DNA of 64,000 nt from Maniola hyperantus. Its lineage: Eukaryota > Arthropoda > Insecta > Lepidoptera > Nymphalidae. The stretch covers positions 14,224,557 to 14,288,556 of the forward strand of contig NC_048548.1 in NCBI RefSeq assembly GCF_902806685.2, written 5' to 3'. Numbering within the stretch: the first letter of the stretch is position 1; the number at the start of each line of letters is the position of its first letter. The translations under genes were made by a program, and so were the position numbers. Shown here piece after piece: positions 9,561-20,275 of this stretch. Below the pieces are notes generated by a model. The model did not search any database, was not told where the DNA came from, and saw only the letters and a list, made by a program, of their open reading frames with translations.

Positions 9561-9960
9561 AGGTTCGTCCGCACCTGAGCGGCGCGGCGCGGCGCTTCAG
9601 TCCGACTGCAGAACGCGTCACCTCAGGCCGCTCGACGGTGCCTACCGCACTACAACTTCAGTACGCGGCACCTCGCGTCACTTGCGCGTCACTTTTATAC
9701 CCGTTCGCGTACGAGCGCGAAGCGCCGCGCCGCGCCGCTGGGTATGTCGCACTAGCGTCACTGCACTGCGCGTCGCTTCGCTGCGCTTCAAAATATTCTC
9801 TCCAGCCGTGCCGCGCGGCAACGCGCGGTGAAGCGCTGTGCAGCGCCGCTCTAGTGCGATATGCGCCATACAAAAAGATAGAAATGATATTTTGAAGCTC
9901 TGTGCCGCGACGTGCAGCTCGCTGAAGCGCCGCGCCGCGCCGCTCAGGTGCGGACGAACC
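9561..9960. mobile_element. MITE with TTAA target, GC-rich palindromic ends
   Basis: 400 bases; ends aGGTTCGTCCGCACCTGAGC and GCTCAGGTGCGGACGAACC, with long inverted ggcgcggcgcggcgcttca arms, flanked by ttaa (9557-9560, 9961-9964). The TTAA target suggests piggyBac origin. Open frames on both strands in this GC-rich palindrome are not genes. Confidence 0.8.
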
Positions 9961-9964
9961 TTAA

Positions 9965-10646
9965 GAAAAAAATAACATAATTTTAGAATAACTGGTTAGC
10001 AATAATACGATAGTAGGAAGTACAGTAAAGTTAATATGTGCTAGGCAATTACAACAAACAGATGAACACATTTTTAAGAATTTCTGTGTGCGTACAAAAT
10101 ATTTATGTTTCTATATCACTATGGTGTTAATACCTAAGGTCACTGAAATTAATGTTTATTAGGGTCTAAATAATGACGTATTGTTTCGCTATTGAGAATG
10201 GTTGCTGCGCTATATAAAATGTCTCAATATGATGGGAACAATATAAACCAAACGAACCTTAACAATTTCTACGTTTTAAGGAGTTTTTCGTTAAATAGAA
10301 GTTCGCAGTATAGAGTTTACACTGTAGTTCTATGACTAGGAACGTATTGTCACGGTTTCGGATCGGATCCAGTGCGTAATCGCCCTAATAATATGGCGAA
10401 ATAATATGAGACAGTTTTGTTTAACTATGTATCTTTCTTGACTTTCCCAAAATCCATAGAAAAATTCAATCTAGAAATTAGATCTAAGATTTAGGAATTA
10501 TAAAATAAAATTGAATTTTTCGACTTCCCTTAGATTTAAGTACTAAAAACAATTTAACATAAGTGACGCATTTTTGATTTACAAGCATTTTTGTGACTAG
10601 CTTACGTTTCTACAATTTACAAAATCAAGATTTTATCTAAAATACA
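9965..10646. other. AT-rich spacer without a recognised gene
   Basis: The text around 10270-10400 (gagtttttcgttaaatagaag, ggatccagtgcgtaatcgcc) resembles 9440-9560, so both may belong to one older repeat that the 9561-9960 MITE split. Confidence 0.35.
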
Positions 10647-10827
10647 TTTTTTTTTTTTTTTATAAAGAATATTAGCCATGTTAAATGACTAATATTCCCC
10701 CTTTCCTCTCCAACTAAGCGTCAAGCTTGTGCTAGGAGTAGGTACGACAATAGTGCAACGGGCGGGGTTTGAACCGTCGACCTTTCGGTTTTCAGTCCAC
10801 TCCGTTACCCGTTGAGCTATTGAGGCT
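10647..10827 (-). repeat. tRNA-derived SINE family S2
   Basis: Nearly identical to the copy at 7174-7353, with a longer poly(A) (poly-T on the plus strand) and the same tRNA-like head. Confidence 0.8.
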
Positions 10828-10990
10828 CTAAATCATTAAGGCATTGAATCAAATAGGTATATTTTATTTTTTCATTGTACATTATTTCGAGCACGAGGTT
10901 TTAATACAAGCGAGTTTACTATACATGTAAAGCACCTTTATTTAATTAATGTAAATATTCATTTATATATTTGCAATTTGAACCTTTTAG

Positions 10991-11325
10991 AGAAGGAGCC
11001 AGCGCGTCCCAGACCTTCGTTATTTTATAAAAGCTGAAAGTTTCTCTGCGTATTGTCCCCAACACAGGGAGGAACGTTTGTTTGGGTCATGGTGGCTTTG
11101 GGAGAAAACAGGTAATAAATGTGTAAAAAATCTTACGTCAAAGTATGAAGCCTAATTATTTTATATTTTTTTCGGAACAGTATTACGTCATCTATTGCCA
11201 GACAGTTAGTGTCGTGGCGGCCCCAGCCAGACACCCTTGAATTTTTAAACTTCAATGACAGATAGACAATACGCAGAGAAACTCAGTTTTTATAAAATAA
11301 CGAAGGTCTGGCACGCGCTGGCTCT
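10991..11325. mobile_element. Foldback element family I, copy 1
   Basis: Inverted arms of about 60 bases (gccagcgcgtcccagacctt ... gaaggtctggcacgcgctgg, continuing through aagctgaaagtttctctgcg). Other copies at 30274, 40381 and 48600. Confidence 0.75.
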
Positions 11326-11757
11326 TAGTCCATTATACTGATGTACTTTAACCGGCAAACAAGTTGAGCGAATGCACATAGCATTATCACCACTATTAAA
11401 TCATTTTTCTTCGCAGGGATTTCACAAATGCTTTTTCATGAAAGTGATTTTGCAATATTCTCACATTACAATCGTGTCGGTACTACATTAATAAATTAAC
11501 CTAGGAATTATGATCAAGATCATTAGAGCTGATATATCAAAAATGAAGGTTGACTAGATGTTCTCTTTCTAACTCATAGTGGTGCAAGTGTTCTCGCTCG
11601 CACACTGTTTAGCGTCTTAGCTCGGGTCGATGGACATACACGCGAGCGAGGTCTATATCTTGTGGGAGCACGTGATTGGTTGGTCAGTAGCTCCTTGTTA
11701 ACTTTCCCCCACTACGCCGCTCTTTGCTCAAGTTGTTTGTCGTTCACAATGTTAAGT

Positions 11758-11899
11758 ACAGTACGCGGCAGAAAGTAATGTACATCGACCTTTAGAAGGA
11801 GATAGCAGATTTGCAGTTATGAGTGACAGAGACAACGCTCTACAAAGCCGAAATGTCATTCTAAAGGCCGATGTACATTACTTTCTGCCGCATTCTGTG
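11758..11899. mobile_element. MITE family C, intact short palindromic copy
   Basis: Starts gtacgcggcagaaagtaatg, ends cattactttctgccgcattc; almost the whole 140 bases can fold back. Confidence 0.7.
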
Positions 11900-12104
11900 T
11901 AACCTTAAATAATTCTGCTGACGCATGTTAACATAATATTTTTGTGTTCAAGAGAACTTTTCCTTGAAGCTTATTGTCTGATGCCAAAACGTTCATTTTA
12001 AAGGATTTTCTTCAAAATCAAAATAGGTAAATATTTTGTATTTAGCTAATTACACCATGTTATCTCTTCAAGTACAGCCAACATCAAAAATGCATACATA
12101 GAGC

Positions 12105-12535
12105 CTAGAGGGGTATGCTTTAGGCCGGCTCAATTTCGTACGAAAACATGCATGCAGTGTTATCGCGCGAACACGTACGAAAAGGCACGAACGATCCCGA
12201 CCTTCCAAGAACTATTGAAAAATCGGGATAATTATATTATAACTCTATAGGAACGCTCACATTGGATGCGAGTAAAACCCCAGCCAGACTGTTGTAAACA
12301 AACCCTCCACATCGGTCTCCATTGGCGGTTTACAACAGTGTAAACACGTCTTGTTTGCAACAAAAAATCCCATCCATCTAAGACTGCATCATCACTTACC
12401 ACCAGGTGAGATTGCATTGGACCGATGTGGAGGGTTTTGTTTACAACAGTCTGGTTGGGTTTTAAATCGTACGTACGATTATTTTCCTACCTTTCGTGTG
12501 AAAACGCATGTAAAATGAGCACGGCCTTATTTATT
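12105..12535. mobile_element. Palindromic element with internal inverted copies
   Basis: Outer ends ttaggccggctcaatttcgt and gagcacggcctta. Inside, arms agactgttgtaaacaaaccc/ctccacatcggtc at 12285-12318 are repeated inverted at about 12420-12455. Between them lies part of SINE S3 (gcatcatcacttaccaccag). Confidence 0.5.
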
Positions 12536-13014
12536 GAGAAAAGTAAGAAAAGTATGAGGAATTTTCTATCTAATATCTGTTTGATAGCTTTTATAGTTTT
12601 TATGTGAATTTTCTCTAGGTTTTTATTAATGTATAAAATATATCGTCGGTATGCTTACAACGATGTCCAAACGCAAACCGAGTCAGAGGTGACATGATTT
12701 ACCAAATTCATTAAAACCAATGTTTTGTATTATAACATTTTAAAAGAAAATCTACTTATCTTCGTGTAATCTTTATTTTTATAAACTTGACGTTATTTTT
12801 AACAAATACTTGATCGTGGATAATTTTTTGATGCTGACTGTACATTTGGTACAAAATAAAACAGAATGTATTGTGATACAAAGTAGAATAAGTTCATTTA
12901 GTCTATAAGATTGAAGAATTATATTCTTGCCTAGTAAGAGTACAAGGCGTCTGGTCTTTTAAAGTTCAAGTTAGATAAAAACATTTACAATTTTGGAACT
13001 TAATTCATATAGGA

Positions 13015-13490
13015 GTGGCCCCACTGCGCGAATGTTTCGCGTTTGGGCGAGTTTCGGCAATGGCAAATCTTCTAGCCAGTTGCCAGTGGAGCCACCACAT
13101 TCGGCGATTGTTTAGCGAATTTAACTACAACGAATTTCCTTTTAATGCGGGCCAAATTGCCGCCTATTTCCTTTGATGCGGGCCAAATTGCCGCCTATTT
13201 ACTTTGATGCGGGCCAAATTGCCGCCTATTTCATTTGATGCGGGCAAAATTGCCGCCTATTTCATTTGATGCGGGCCAAATTGCCGCCTATTTTCTTTGA
13301 TGCGGGCGAAATTGCCGCCTATTTCCTTTGATGCGGGCCAAATTGCCACCTATTTCCTTTAATGCGGGCCAAATTGCCGCCTCAACACGAAAATTTTGCG
13401 AATGTTAAATTTTACGATTGACGCTGACTCCACCAACGAATGTTTCTCGAAGATTTGCCAAACGTTCGCCAATGGTGCCACTCCACAATT
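13015..13490. mobile_element. MITE with internal 31-bp minisatellite
   Basis: Terminal and subterminal inverted parts (ggagtggccccactgcgcga / ttcgccaatggtgccactcc, and caaatcttc / gaagatttg) flank eight 31-bp units at 13139-13383, each with gatgcgggccaaattgccgc. Unit starts are exactly 31 bases apart. Confidence 0.65.
13139..13383. repeat. Minisatellite, 31-bp unit, 8 copies
   Basis: gcgggcc recurs at 13147, 13178, 13209, 13240, 13271, 13302, 13333 and 13364. Units differ by only one or two bases. Confidence 0.9.
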
Positions 13491-13617
13491 CAAATAAAAA
13501 AACCGATTATTCGGACATGATTGTTGCAGATTTTCCGATTGATCGAAAATCATGAAAACTGTTTTTTTTGTCAACAGTTATAATTTTTTTCTGTTTATGA
13601 ATATTATTCAAGGGTTA

Positions 13618-13814
13618 GCGGGGTGATTCGCGATTCAGTGATCATCACTAAATGAAAGCAAACACATTTGACATTGGTTGTTTGTACATTGCTGCTTAAC
13701 TGAGCGATAAAACAATATTTTTTCGAAGTAAAACTTCAATGGATTGAAAATAAATGTCAAATGAGCTTGACGGCTTTCATTCAGTGATGATCACTAAGTT
13801 GACGAGTCGGCGTA
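13618..13814. mobile_element. Palindromic MITE with GCGGGGTGAT end
   Basis: Subterminal arms cagtgatcatcactaaatga and tcattcagtgatgatcacta are inverted repeats; the left end resembles the 8610-8795 element. Confidence 0.5.
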
Positions 13815-14159
13815 GGTTGGTAATAAATAGACCACTGGTGCAGAACGAATACCAATCGTATGTGTATATTTTGTGTATTTAGTTTGTTATTTGTGTTATA
13901 CAATTAGAGCATGATCCCGGAACTGTTAGACCTTACTTATTTTCTGAGAAAGTGAGTATCTACTATTAATTTTCGCATATCTGCTAACGTGTACCGTGCT
14001 GGTACCATGGGCCAATTTACCTATAGGTATCACACCTCATGAACCTAAAAATATGGCGGGCGGCGGAATTTGATATGCAAAATTTAAATGCATTTTTATT
14101 GCACTTATCGATCGAATAAATTTTTTGCGCATTTTTGGTAGTTTATTATCACTTTAAGA

Positions 14160-14290
14160 TCAAATTCAAAGTCAAAGTCAAATGTTTTATTCAAAATAGA
14201 TAATAAATTACATTTGTAAGATGATGATATAGTGGTGATAATTTTTACGCGAACTTAAAACTAAAGCTAAAGTAGGTACCACTATCACTA
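14160..14290 (-). repeat. LINE 3'-end fragment (family J)
   Basis: Contains caaagtcaaagtcaaatgtt and ttattcaaaatagataataa. The longer copy at 45462-45850 shows this to be the 3' region of a non-LTR retroelement in reverse. Confidence 0.5.
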
Positions 14291-14507
14291 TCACACACAT
14301 TTCGTTTCTTAGAAAACAAGTAACGTCCGGCGACACTGGGACCTTGGAGCATTATACTTGCGCAGCAGGCGGCGGTGCCAACACGAAACGGGTATGTGAA
14401 CGTATTACTGTACATTGTTGCACGTGCATTGTGTGTGCGGTTAGTAAATTATCACTCAAGTATACTGGCGTTTTATTTTTATTCCTACACTACGTTATGC
14501 TGGTCTA

Positions 14508-14795
14508 TTTGAATTTCAAACCCCTATTTTACCCCCTTAGGGGTTGAATTTTCACAAATCCATTAGCTTTATAAAAAAAACTAGCTTACGCTCGCGACTT
14601 CGTCCGCGTGGACTACACAAATTTCAAACCCCTATTTTTCCCCCTTAGGGGTCGAATTTTCAAAAACCCTTAGCGGATGCCTACGTCATAAAAGCTATCT
14701 GCATGCCAAATTTTAGCCCGATCCGTCCAGTAGTTTGAGCTGTGCGTTGATAGATCAGTCAGTCAGTCACCTTTTCCTTTTATATATTTAGATAA
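14508..14795 (+). repeat. Family A repeat, one full and one partial copy
   Basis: A partial copy (aatttcaaacccctatttta) is followed by a full copy starting at cttacgctcgcgacttcgtc and ending in the typical ccttttccttttatatattt. Lies just 3' of MCT-B. Confidence 0.7.
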
Positions 14796-14839
14796 AGGTT
14801 AAAGTTTGGAAGAAAACTCTTGATAATAACTCGGAAGTA

Positions 14840-14845
14840 TTTATT
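14840..14845 (-). promoter_or_regulatory. Possible polyadenylation signal of MCT-B
   Basis: AATAAA on the minus strand about 90 bases after the MCT-B stop codon. Position and hexamer fit, but the surrounding AT-rich sequence makes chance occurrence likely. Confidence 0.35.
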
Positions 14846-14935
14846 AATAATAGTATTATATTATGTAAGCCACATATTAATTCTAGAACTATTTATGTTT
14901 GAACTTTTCAAAATATATTACTACGCATTTCGTAG

Positions 14936-15099
14936 TTACTGGTAGATTTGTTGGTTTCTCTCTCTCGGTTTGTGGTGGTCGTTGTAGCGGCGCGCGGCGT
15001 TGTAAAGCGGTAACACTGTCAGGATCAGACCGGACATGGCAATGAAGCCTCCCGCCGGATAGCACAACAGGTCTAAGTCCTTCAAATTGGACATCCAGG
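14936..15099 (-). CDS. MCT-B exon 5 (last coding exon)
   Basis: Acceptor tatttccag|CCTGGATG; encodes WMSNLKDLDLLCYPAGGF, a last helix and a basic tail, stop TAA (14936-14938). It is 164 bases against 260 in MCT-A, so the Ser/Thr-rich repeat tail is missing. Confidence 0.85.
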
Positions 15100-18000
15100 C
15101 TGGAAATAATACATAGAATTATAAAAGTGAAGCTTTCCTAACAAATGTTCACGCCAGAAGTTTTTTTAAATACCTACAAAATTTAACTATTTTTAACTGA
15201 CTTTAGAAAAAAGGAGGTGGTTCTCAACTCTGCCCATTTTTTTATGTTTCGATTTTTTCGAGGTTTCTGGACCGATTTGCAAAATTTCATTCATCTACAG
15301 AGGATGTTTCTGTGGTGGTCCCATTTTTTTTTTTGGATCCAACTCCTTAATCCTGATGCTGCAGGGTTACTGCCCGCCTAAGTTATCAAGATTCAGGAAG
15401 TGTTCATAGTGAATTAATATTGTAGCAAGCAACGACTTCATGCTTGGACTCCAAGCACCAACTCCTCAACCCTGATGATGTAGCGTACAGCACTCCTAAA
15501 CTATGATGATTGAATGATGGTGTGAAGTGTGATATACAATAGCTGTGATAGCCTAGTGGTTAGGACGTCCGCCTTCAAACCGGAGGTCGGGGGTTCGATC
15601 CCGGGCACGCACCTCTAACTTTTCGGAGTTATATGCATTTTAATTAATTAAATATCACTTGCTTTAACGGTGAAGGAAAACATCGTGAGGAAACCTGCAT
15701 GCCTGAGAGTTCTCCATAATGTTCTCAAAAGTGTGTGAAGTCTACCAATCCGCACATGGCCAGCGTGGTAGACTATGGCCACAACCCGTGTCACTCTGAG
15801 AGGAGACCCGTGGCCCTACCGCGGTTGTTTGACAGCTACAATGTCACGATCGCAATCATCTCTGATTGGTTAATGCTCGCTCACTATTGGCTACAATGCA
15901 GTGTTGCAACACGAATCGCACAAATTCAGCCAATCAGAACAATTGAGATTGTAATGATTGATGCTGTAGGGCGATTGTCTAAAACCTGCATCAATCATTA
16001 TTACAATCTCAATTGTTCTGATTGGCTGAATTTGTGCGATTCTTGTTGCAACAATGCATTGTGGCCAATAGTGAGCGAGCATTAACAAATCAGAGATGAT
16101 TGCGATCGTGACATTGTAGCTGTCAAACAACCGCGGTACAGCCACAGGTTTTAGACAATCGCCCTGCTGTGCTCTGTTGTGAGCCGGTGATGGGTTGATC
16201 ATGATGATGATGAAGAGTGATGGGTGTGACTTCGTGGGTGGTGTGGTACTCTACCAGTATGATATCGGTGTGGCTGTCAACACTTACCGATCCCAGGTAC
16301 AACGATGATAGCCAGTCCTTTCATGAACATGAGTATGCCGTACGCTTTGGTGAAATTTTCCAGCGAGACTTGCTCCACCAGGATGACGCTGGTGAGGCTG
16401 TAGTGAGCTGAGACGAAGAAGTGAAAGGCCCCCGAGACGATAGCGAGGCCCAGGTGTGTGGCCAGCAAAGGTGTGATGACCGTGGCGAGCCCACACAGGA
16501 TTATACACACCGCGTAGACTAGGATGCGACTCACACGCTCGCAGTTGCCTATCCAGCCGAGAAGGATCTGAAAACATGACAAGAAATACCAAGTTAGGCT
16601 TTTGAACGTCAGAACAACTAAGATGTGTGGATGTGATTTGCATAATGTGTGTTACAAAAGATGATAATTATTATAAACTAGCTTATGCTCGCGACTTCGT
16701 CCGCGTGGACTACACAAATTTCAAATCTCTATTTCACCCCCTTAGGGGTTGAGTTTTCAAAAATCCTTTCTTATCGGACGCCTACGTCATAATAGCTATC
16801 TGCATGCCAAATTTCAGCCTGATCCATCCAGTAGTTTGAGCTGTGCGTTGATAGATCAGTCAGTCAGTCACCTTTTCTTTTTATATATACAAAGAAGTTC
16901 AACACATTACACGAGGAAGTTGTGTGAATTGTCAACTCACTGTGCCCAAGATGTAAAGTATTATGCCGTTGGATCTCAGCGTGGAAAACTGGTCGCGCAA
17001 CATGTCAAAGTCGACAGCGATCAAGATCGACTTGGTCTCGAGGCACATGCCCTGAATGTAGCGCCACATGTGCAGCAGGAAATTGGACACCACGAACACG
17101 AGGAAGGCCGGGTTGAGGAACAGCAAGAAGTCCAGTATGGCAACTGTCAGCTTCCAACACGCGCCGGCGTACCGTTGCATCTGCGATTGATAAAGAAAAG
17201 CTATAACAACTGGAAATGATAAAGGGAGAACTATAATGCGCAATCAATTCCACCCGCACCACCTGGGTTTCTGGATCACTTCGACTACCCGTTGTGCCAA
17301 ATCCTTTTTTCCACGCACATGCAAACTGTGGAATCAACTCCCTTCGGCGGTGTTTCCACTAGATTACAACATGGGGTTATTCAAGGGGCGGACCAACAAA
17401 TTCCTAAAAGGCCGCAACGCAACAGCGGTTCCTCTGGTGCTGCAAATGTTCATGGGCGGCGGTAATCACTTTACATCATGTGACCCGTCTGCTCGTTTGC
17501 TCGCTATCTCTATAAAAAAAAGGATAATACCACAGCTTTACGATTGTACAGCTGTTCTGTAACGAATGTACCTACTTGTACAGAGCAACGGTGGGAGGTC
17601 TTGTTTTGTTTAGTATCCCTAGACTCGACACGATTAGGACTCATTAAATACTTTCTGGGTCTAGATTGTGATTCGTGATGTTTTGATTATGTCATAATTA
17701 CAATTGCGCCCTAATCAAATGACAATAATGAAATATACCTACTATACCGGTTTTTGTAGAAAAACTCTCGAGAATCGAGAAGCCATTCCGTGTTGGGGAC
17801 CAAAGTTCCTGCGCAAGTTTATTTTTAAGGGACATCTCAATTAAGTATTTAAGTTTTCCCCTCCAATTATAATAATAGGCATCTCTAGGCAAGCGCGCTC
17901 CATCTTAGGCTGCGTCATCAGTTGCCACCAGGTCTGATTGCAGCCAAGCGCTGGTCTTTAATATGTTAAAAATATTTAAATAATACCTTTTTTCGTGATG

Positions 18001-19128
18001 TTAACGACAAAGCTGGTTTATCATTCAGCTGTGTGGTTTCATTGGTCTCAGGTACACTGGAGACTGAATTATAAGGGGACATAGTCCTTCGCAATGGTGT
18101 GCCAGGGGACATCAAAGTCTTCGGAGGGGACATTTCGTGCAATCGTGCCGCCAAGATCCCGTACGGCCGACCTCCTACAGACGACACTCCTTCGCCTCCA
18201 GGCACGTACGTCGGTACGTCAATCAAGGAACTATATTGTGGCACTATTGGCACAGTTACCGCATCTTTCGCTTTAGTAGACCCAGCAGCACTACTCTCAA
18301 TGTCTGTAGACGATCCCAACCGTTTGTTCCTTTTTCTTTCACTTCCACGTTTTCTCTTTTTCACTCTCTCTTCCTTCATCGTGGCTATCCAGGGTGGTTC
18401 ATGGAATAGAAAACCACACACTGCCATGCATAGTAAAAATCCGGCAAGTATTAAAGTAGTTTCTTGCCATCCATACTTCTTTAGCCAATTAATCAATGGA
18501 AGAAATATAAATGCACCGATCACACTTCCACACACAGAAATACCGGTGGGTAAGGCGCACTTCTTTTCGAAGTAGTATGCGACGATCGCTATTGCCGCTA
18601 CATGGCACAGACTTAGCCCAAATCCAGCCACGATTCCGTATGTGAATATCAAAGTCTCTATGTTGTCCACAAAGGCAGAAATAAAGAATCCTGTCGCTGC
18701 CAAAATAGAGCCGAAAATCATCATTCGTCGGCAACCGTATCTGTCTGTTAAGAAACTGGCTATTGGACCAAACAGGAAGAATGCCATTGGAATGAATGCG
18801 GTGGTAATCCACACTATTTTTTGTGGACTCTCGCCGAAGTGGATGTGAAAATGCGGGAAGAGTGATGTTTTGTAACTTGAGTTGATTCCATCGGCGATGA
18901 GATGGACTATGAATGCGACAAACACGATGACCCAGCCTCGAATTCCGATAGGGTGTTTCGCCTCGATGGAGAGCTCTTCATCGTTGGAAGTGGGGGCACT
19001 GGCACTCGTGATATCGTGGAGCAAAGGCTCGCCCCCAGGGGTGCGTGTGAGCGCGCGCAGGGGGCACGCTGCTGGCTCGCCCAGAGTCTCAGGCGAGAGG
19101 GGCATATCCGAACCTCCGCAGGGCCCTT
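14936..19128 (-). CDS. MCT-B: diverged monocarboxylate transporter paralogue, 4 exons seen, start exon not found
   Basis: Exons, in gene order, are 19128-17987, 17180-16941, 16567-16288 and 15099-14936, with the same phases as MCT-A and no stops or frameshifts. The helix-5 signature survives as YYFEKKCALPTG. The helix-1 signature DGGWGW of MCT-A is changed to IGIRGW, so the family-conserved acidic residue and first aromatic are gone. The exon-2 loop is much shorter than in MCT-A (380 against 516 codons of exon 2). The C-terminus is a short basic/polar tail (RRYNDHHKPRERNQQIYQ). Exon 2 begins with two bases of a split codon, so a start exon must lie beyond 19128; none was recognised. The gene could be functional but altered in transport, or an early pseudogene; the open frame favours function. 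Confidence 0.85.
15541..16215 (+). repeat. SINE S1 in MCT-B intron 4, interrupted by a foldback
   Basis: Head agctgtgatagcctagtggt at 15541, body through gaggagacccgtg at about 15812, and resumption at gctctgttgtgagccggtga (16171). The inserted block 15813-16168 is a separate element. Confidence 0.75.
15813..16168. mobile_element. Foldback insertion inside SINE S1
   Basis: Arms of about 140 bases: 15821-15960 (cgcggttgtttgacagctac, gcaatcatctctgattggtt) recurs inverted at about 15985-16137. The right copy ends caggttttagacaatcgccct, which also appears inverted in the centre. Looks like two oppositely oriented copies of one MITE. Confidence 0.65.
16247..16276 (-). pseudogene. Decayed exon-4-like fragment in MCT-B intron 4
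   Basis: Just after the exon-4 donor, the minus strand reads DIILVEY, like SIILVEQ of MCT-A exon 4. It shares 17 consecutive bases (atcatactggtagagta) with the MCT-C remnant but differs from MCT-B's own exon. Confidence 0.5.
16288..16567 (-). CDS. MCT-B exon 4
   Basis: Acceptor ttttcag|ATCCTTCTCGG, donor GGATCG|GTAAGT, 280 bases, one codon shorter than in MCT-A and MCT-C. Encodes ILLGWIGNCERVSRIL and matching helices. Confidence 0.88.
16679..16890 (+). repeat. Family A repeat in MCT-B intron 3
   Basis: Full copy: gctcgcgacttcgtccgcgt through ccttttctttttatatatac. Sense-strand orientation is opposite to MCT-B. Confidence 0.7.
16941..17180 (-). CDS. MCT-B exon 3
   Basis: Acceptor caatcgcag|ATGCAACGG, donor GGCACA|GTGAGT, 80 codons, phase 0. 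Encodes MQRYAGACWKLTVAILDF, with NPAFLVFVVSNFLL matching the other paralogues. The end (RSNGIILYILGT) has lost the FGE motif found in MCT-A and MCT-C. Confidence 0.88.
17237..17490 (+). pseudogene. LINE RT C-terminal fragment in MCT-B intron 2
   Basis: Reads FHPHHLGFW...FFPRTCKLWNQLPSAVFP, a C-terminal segment typical of insect non-LTR reverse transcriptases (FLPRTxxLWNxLPSxVFP). It is the part that would follow the 4335-4510 fragment. Confidence 0.65.
17987..19128 (-). CDS. MCT-B exon 2
   Basis: Acceptor ctgtttcag|AAGGGCCC (minus strand) and donor AAAAAG|GTATTA. It opens GPCGGSDMPLSPETL, homologous to the other two genes. The internal ATG at 19105 is unlikely to be the real start because homology extends upstream of it. 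Confidence 0.88.
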
Positions 19129-19254
19129 CTGAAACAGAATTGCGATTTTATTTATTTCAAACCGCCCGAACCAGTGGTAGATGCATTTGACGATTCAAAA
19201 GTAGGTAATTGTACAATATGTAAACATTTAATTGAATAATAATATTTTTGACTA

Positions 19255-19500
19255 GTTAATGCCAGCGACTTCGTCCGCGTGGTATTTGGTTTTTAAAAAC
19301 CCCGTGGCAACTCTTTGATTTTCCAGGATAAAAGTAGCCTATGTCACTCTCCAGGTCTTTATCTATACCCATGCAAAAAATCACGTCAATCTGTTGCACC
19401 GTTGCGCCGTGAGTGAAGAACAAACCAACAAACCAACAAACCAATAAACCAACAAACCAACAAACCAAGTAACAAACACTTTCGCATTTATAATAAGGGT
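19255..19500 (+). repeat. Family B repeat upstream of MCT-B exon 2
   Basis: Starts agcgacttcgtccgcgtggt, has ggataaaagtagcctatgtc, a caaaccaa tandem tract, and ends cactttcgcatttataata. The missing MCT-B start exon would lie further upstream (higher coordinates). Confidence 0.7.
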
Positions 19501-19958
19501 ACTGATATTGATTTTGATTTGATTTTGACTTACTTTGTGTGTGCTGAATTTTCCTCAAAATCACTTATCACAAAGGTCTGTGTGGAACTGGGTGGCAGTC
19601 CGTCCCCACCAGAACTCCTCGGGGTTAGGAGACTGCAGAACCTATAAATAGTCCCGATAGTGGGTATACCCTGCTGTGTTATAATTATATTGCACCCAAT
19701 TACCTCTGATTGGCCGAAACTCTCTCATTAATGGCTGAAATGCATTGTTGCAGCAAGAACGCATACATTCAACCAATCACGGTTGAGGTCGTACCAATAA
19801 ATAACTCATGCACTTTATCAGTATCGGTCAACATTCGTGTACAAGGATACTGATAAGTTACGCACGTAAAGTACATACAAGTAAAATTAGGTCTTTTAGT
19901 CGAGTCATAGGGAACTCCTGTTTTATTTTACGCAAATAGGACTTACCTATAACTCAAC

Positions 19959-20105
19959 TGGTGGGAGGCTTCAGCCGTGGCTAGTTACCACCCTACCGGC
20001 AAAGCCGTACCGCAAAGCGATTTAGCGTTCCGGTACGATGCCGTGTAGAAACCAATAAAAACTGCCTTACCACTTCCAGGTTAGCCCGTATCCTAAGCTA
20101 CCCAC
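19959..20105 (+). repeat. SINE S3, internal part
   Basis: ggtgggaggcttcagccgtgg, ccaccctaccggcaaagccg and gttccggtacgatgccgtgt match the body of the full SINE S3 at 58810-59156. Confidence 0.65.
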
Positions 20106-20275
20106 TGACGATACGTCTGTTTGGAATGTTTCCAAATGGACGTACCTACTCCAGATTAACTATACTTCCATTTGGACGTACGCACTGTCACTTCGAACTT
20201 CGTCTGTCTATCTGTACGTCTGCTAGCTTTCACGGCCCAACATCATCATGATCATCATCAATCGAGACGTCCACT

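Noticed and set aside
9638..9895. Overlapping open frames on both strands, 63-85 codons
   Set aside because: GC-rich palindromic MITE with TTAA flanks; symmetry alone explains open frames on both strands.
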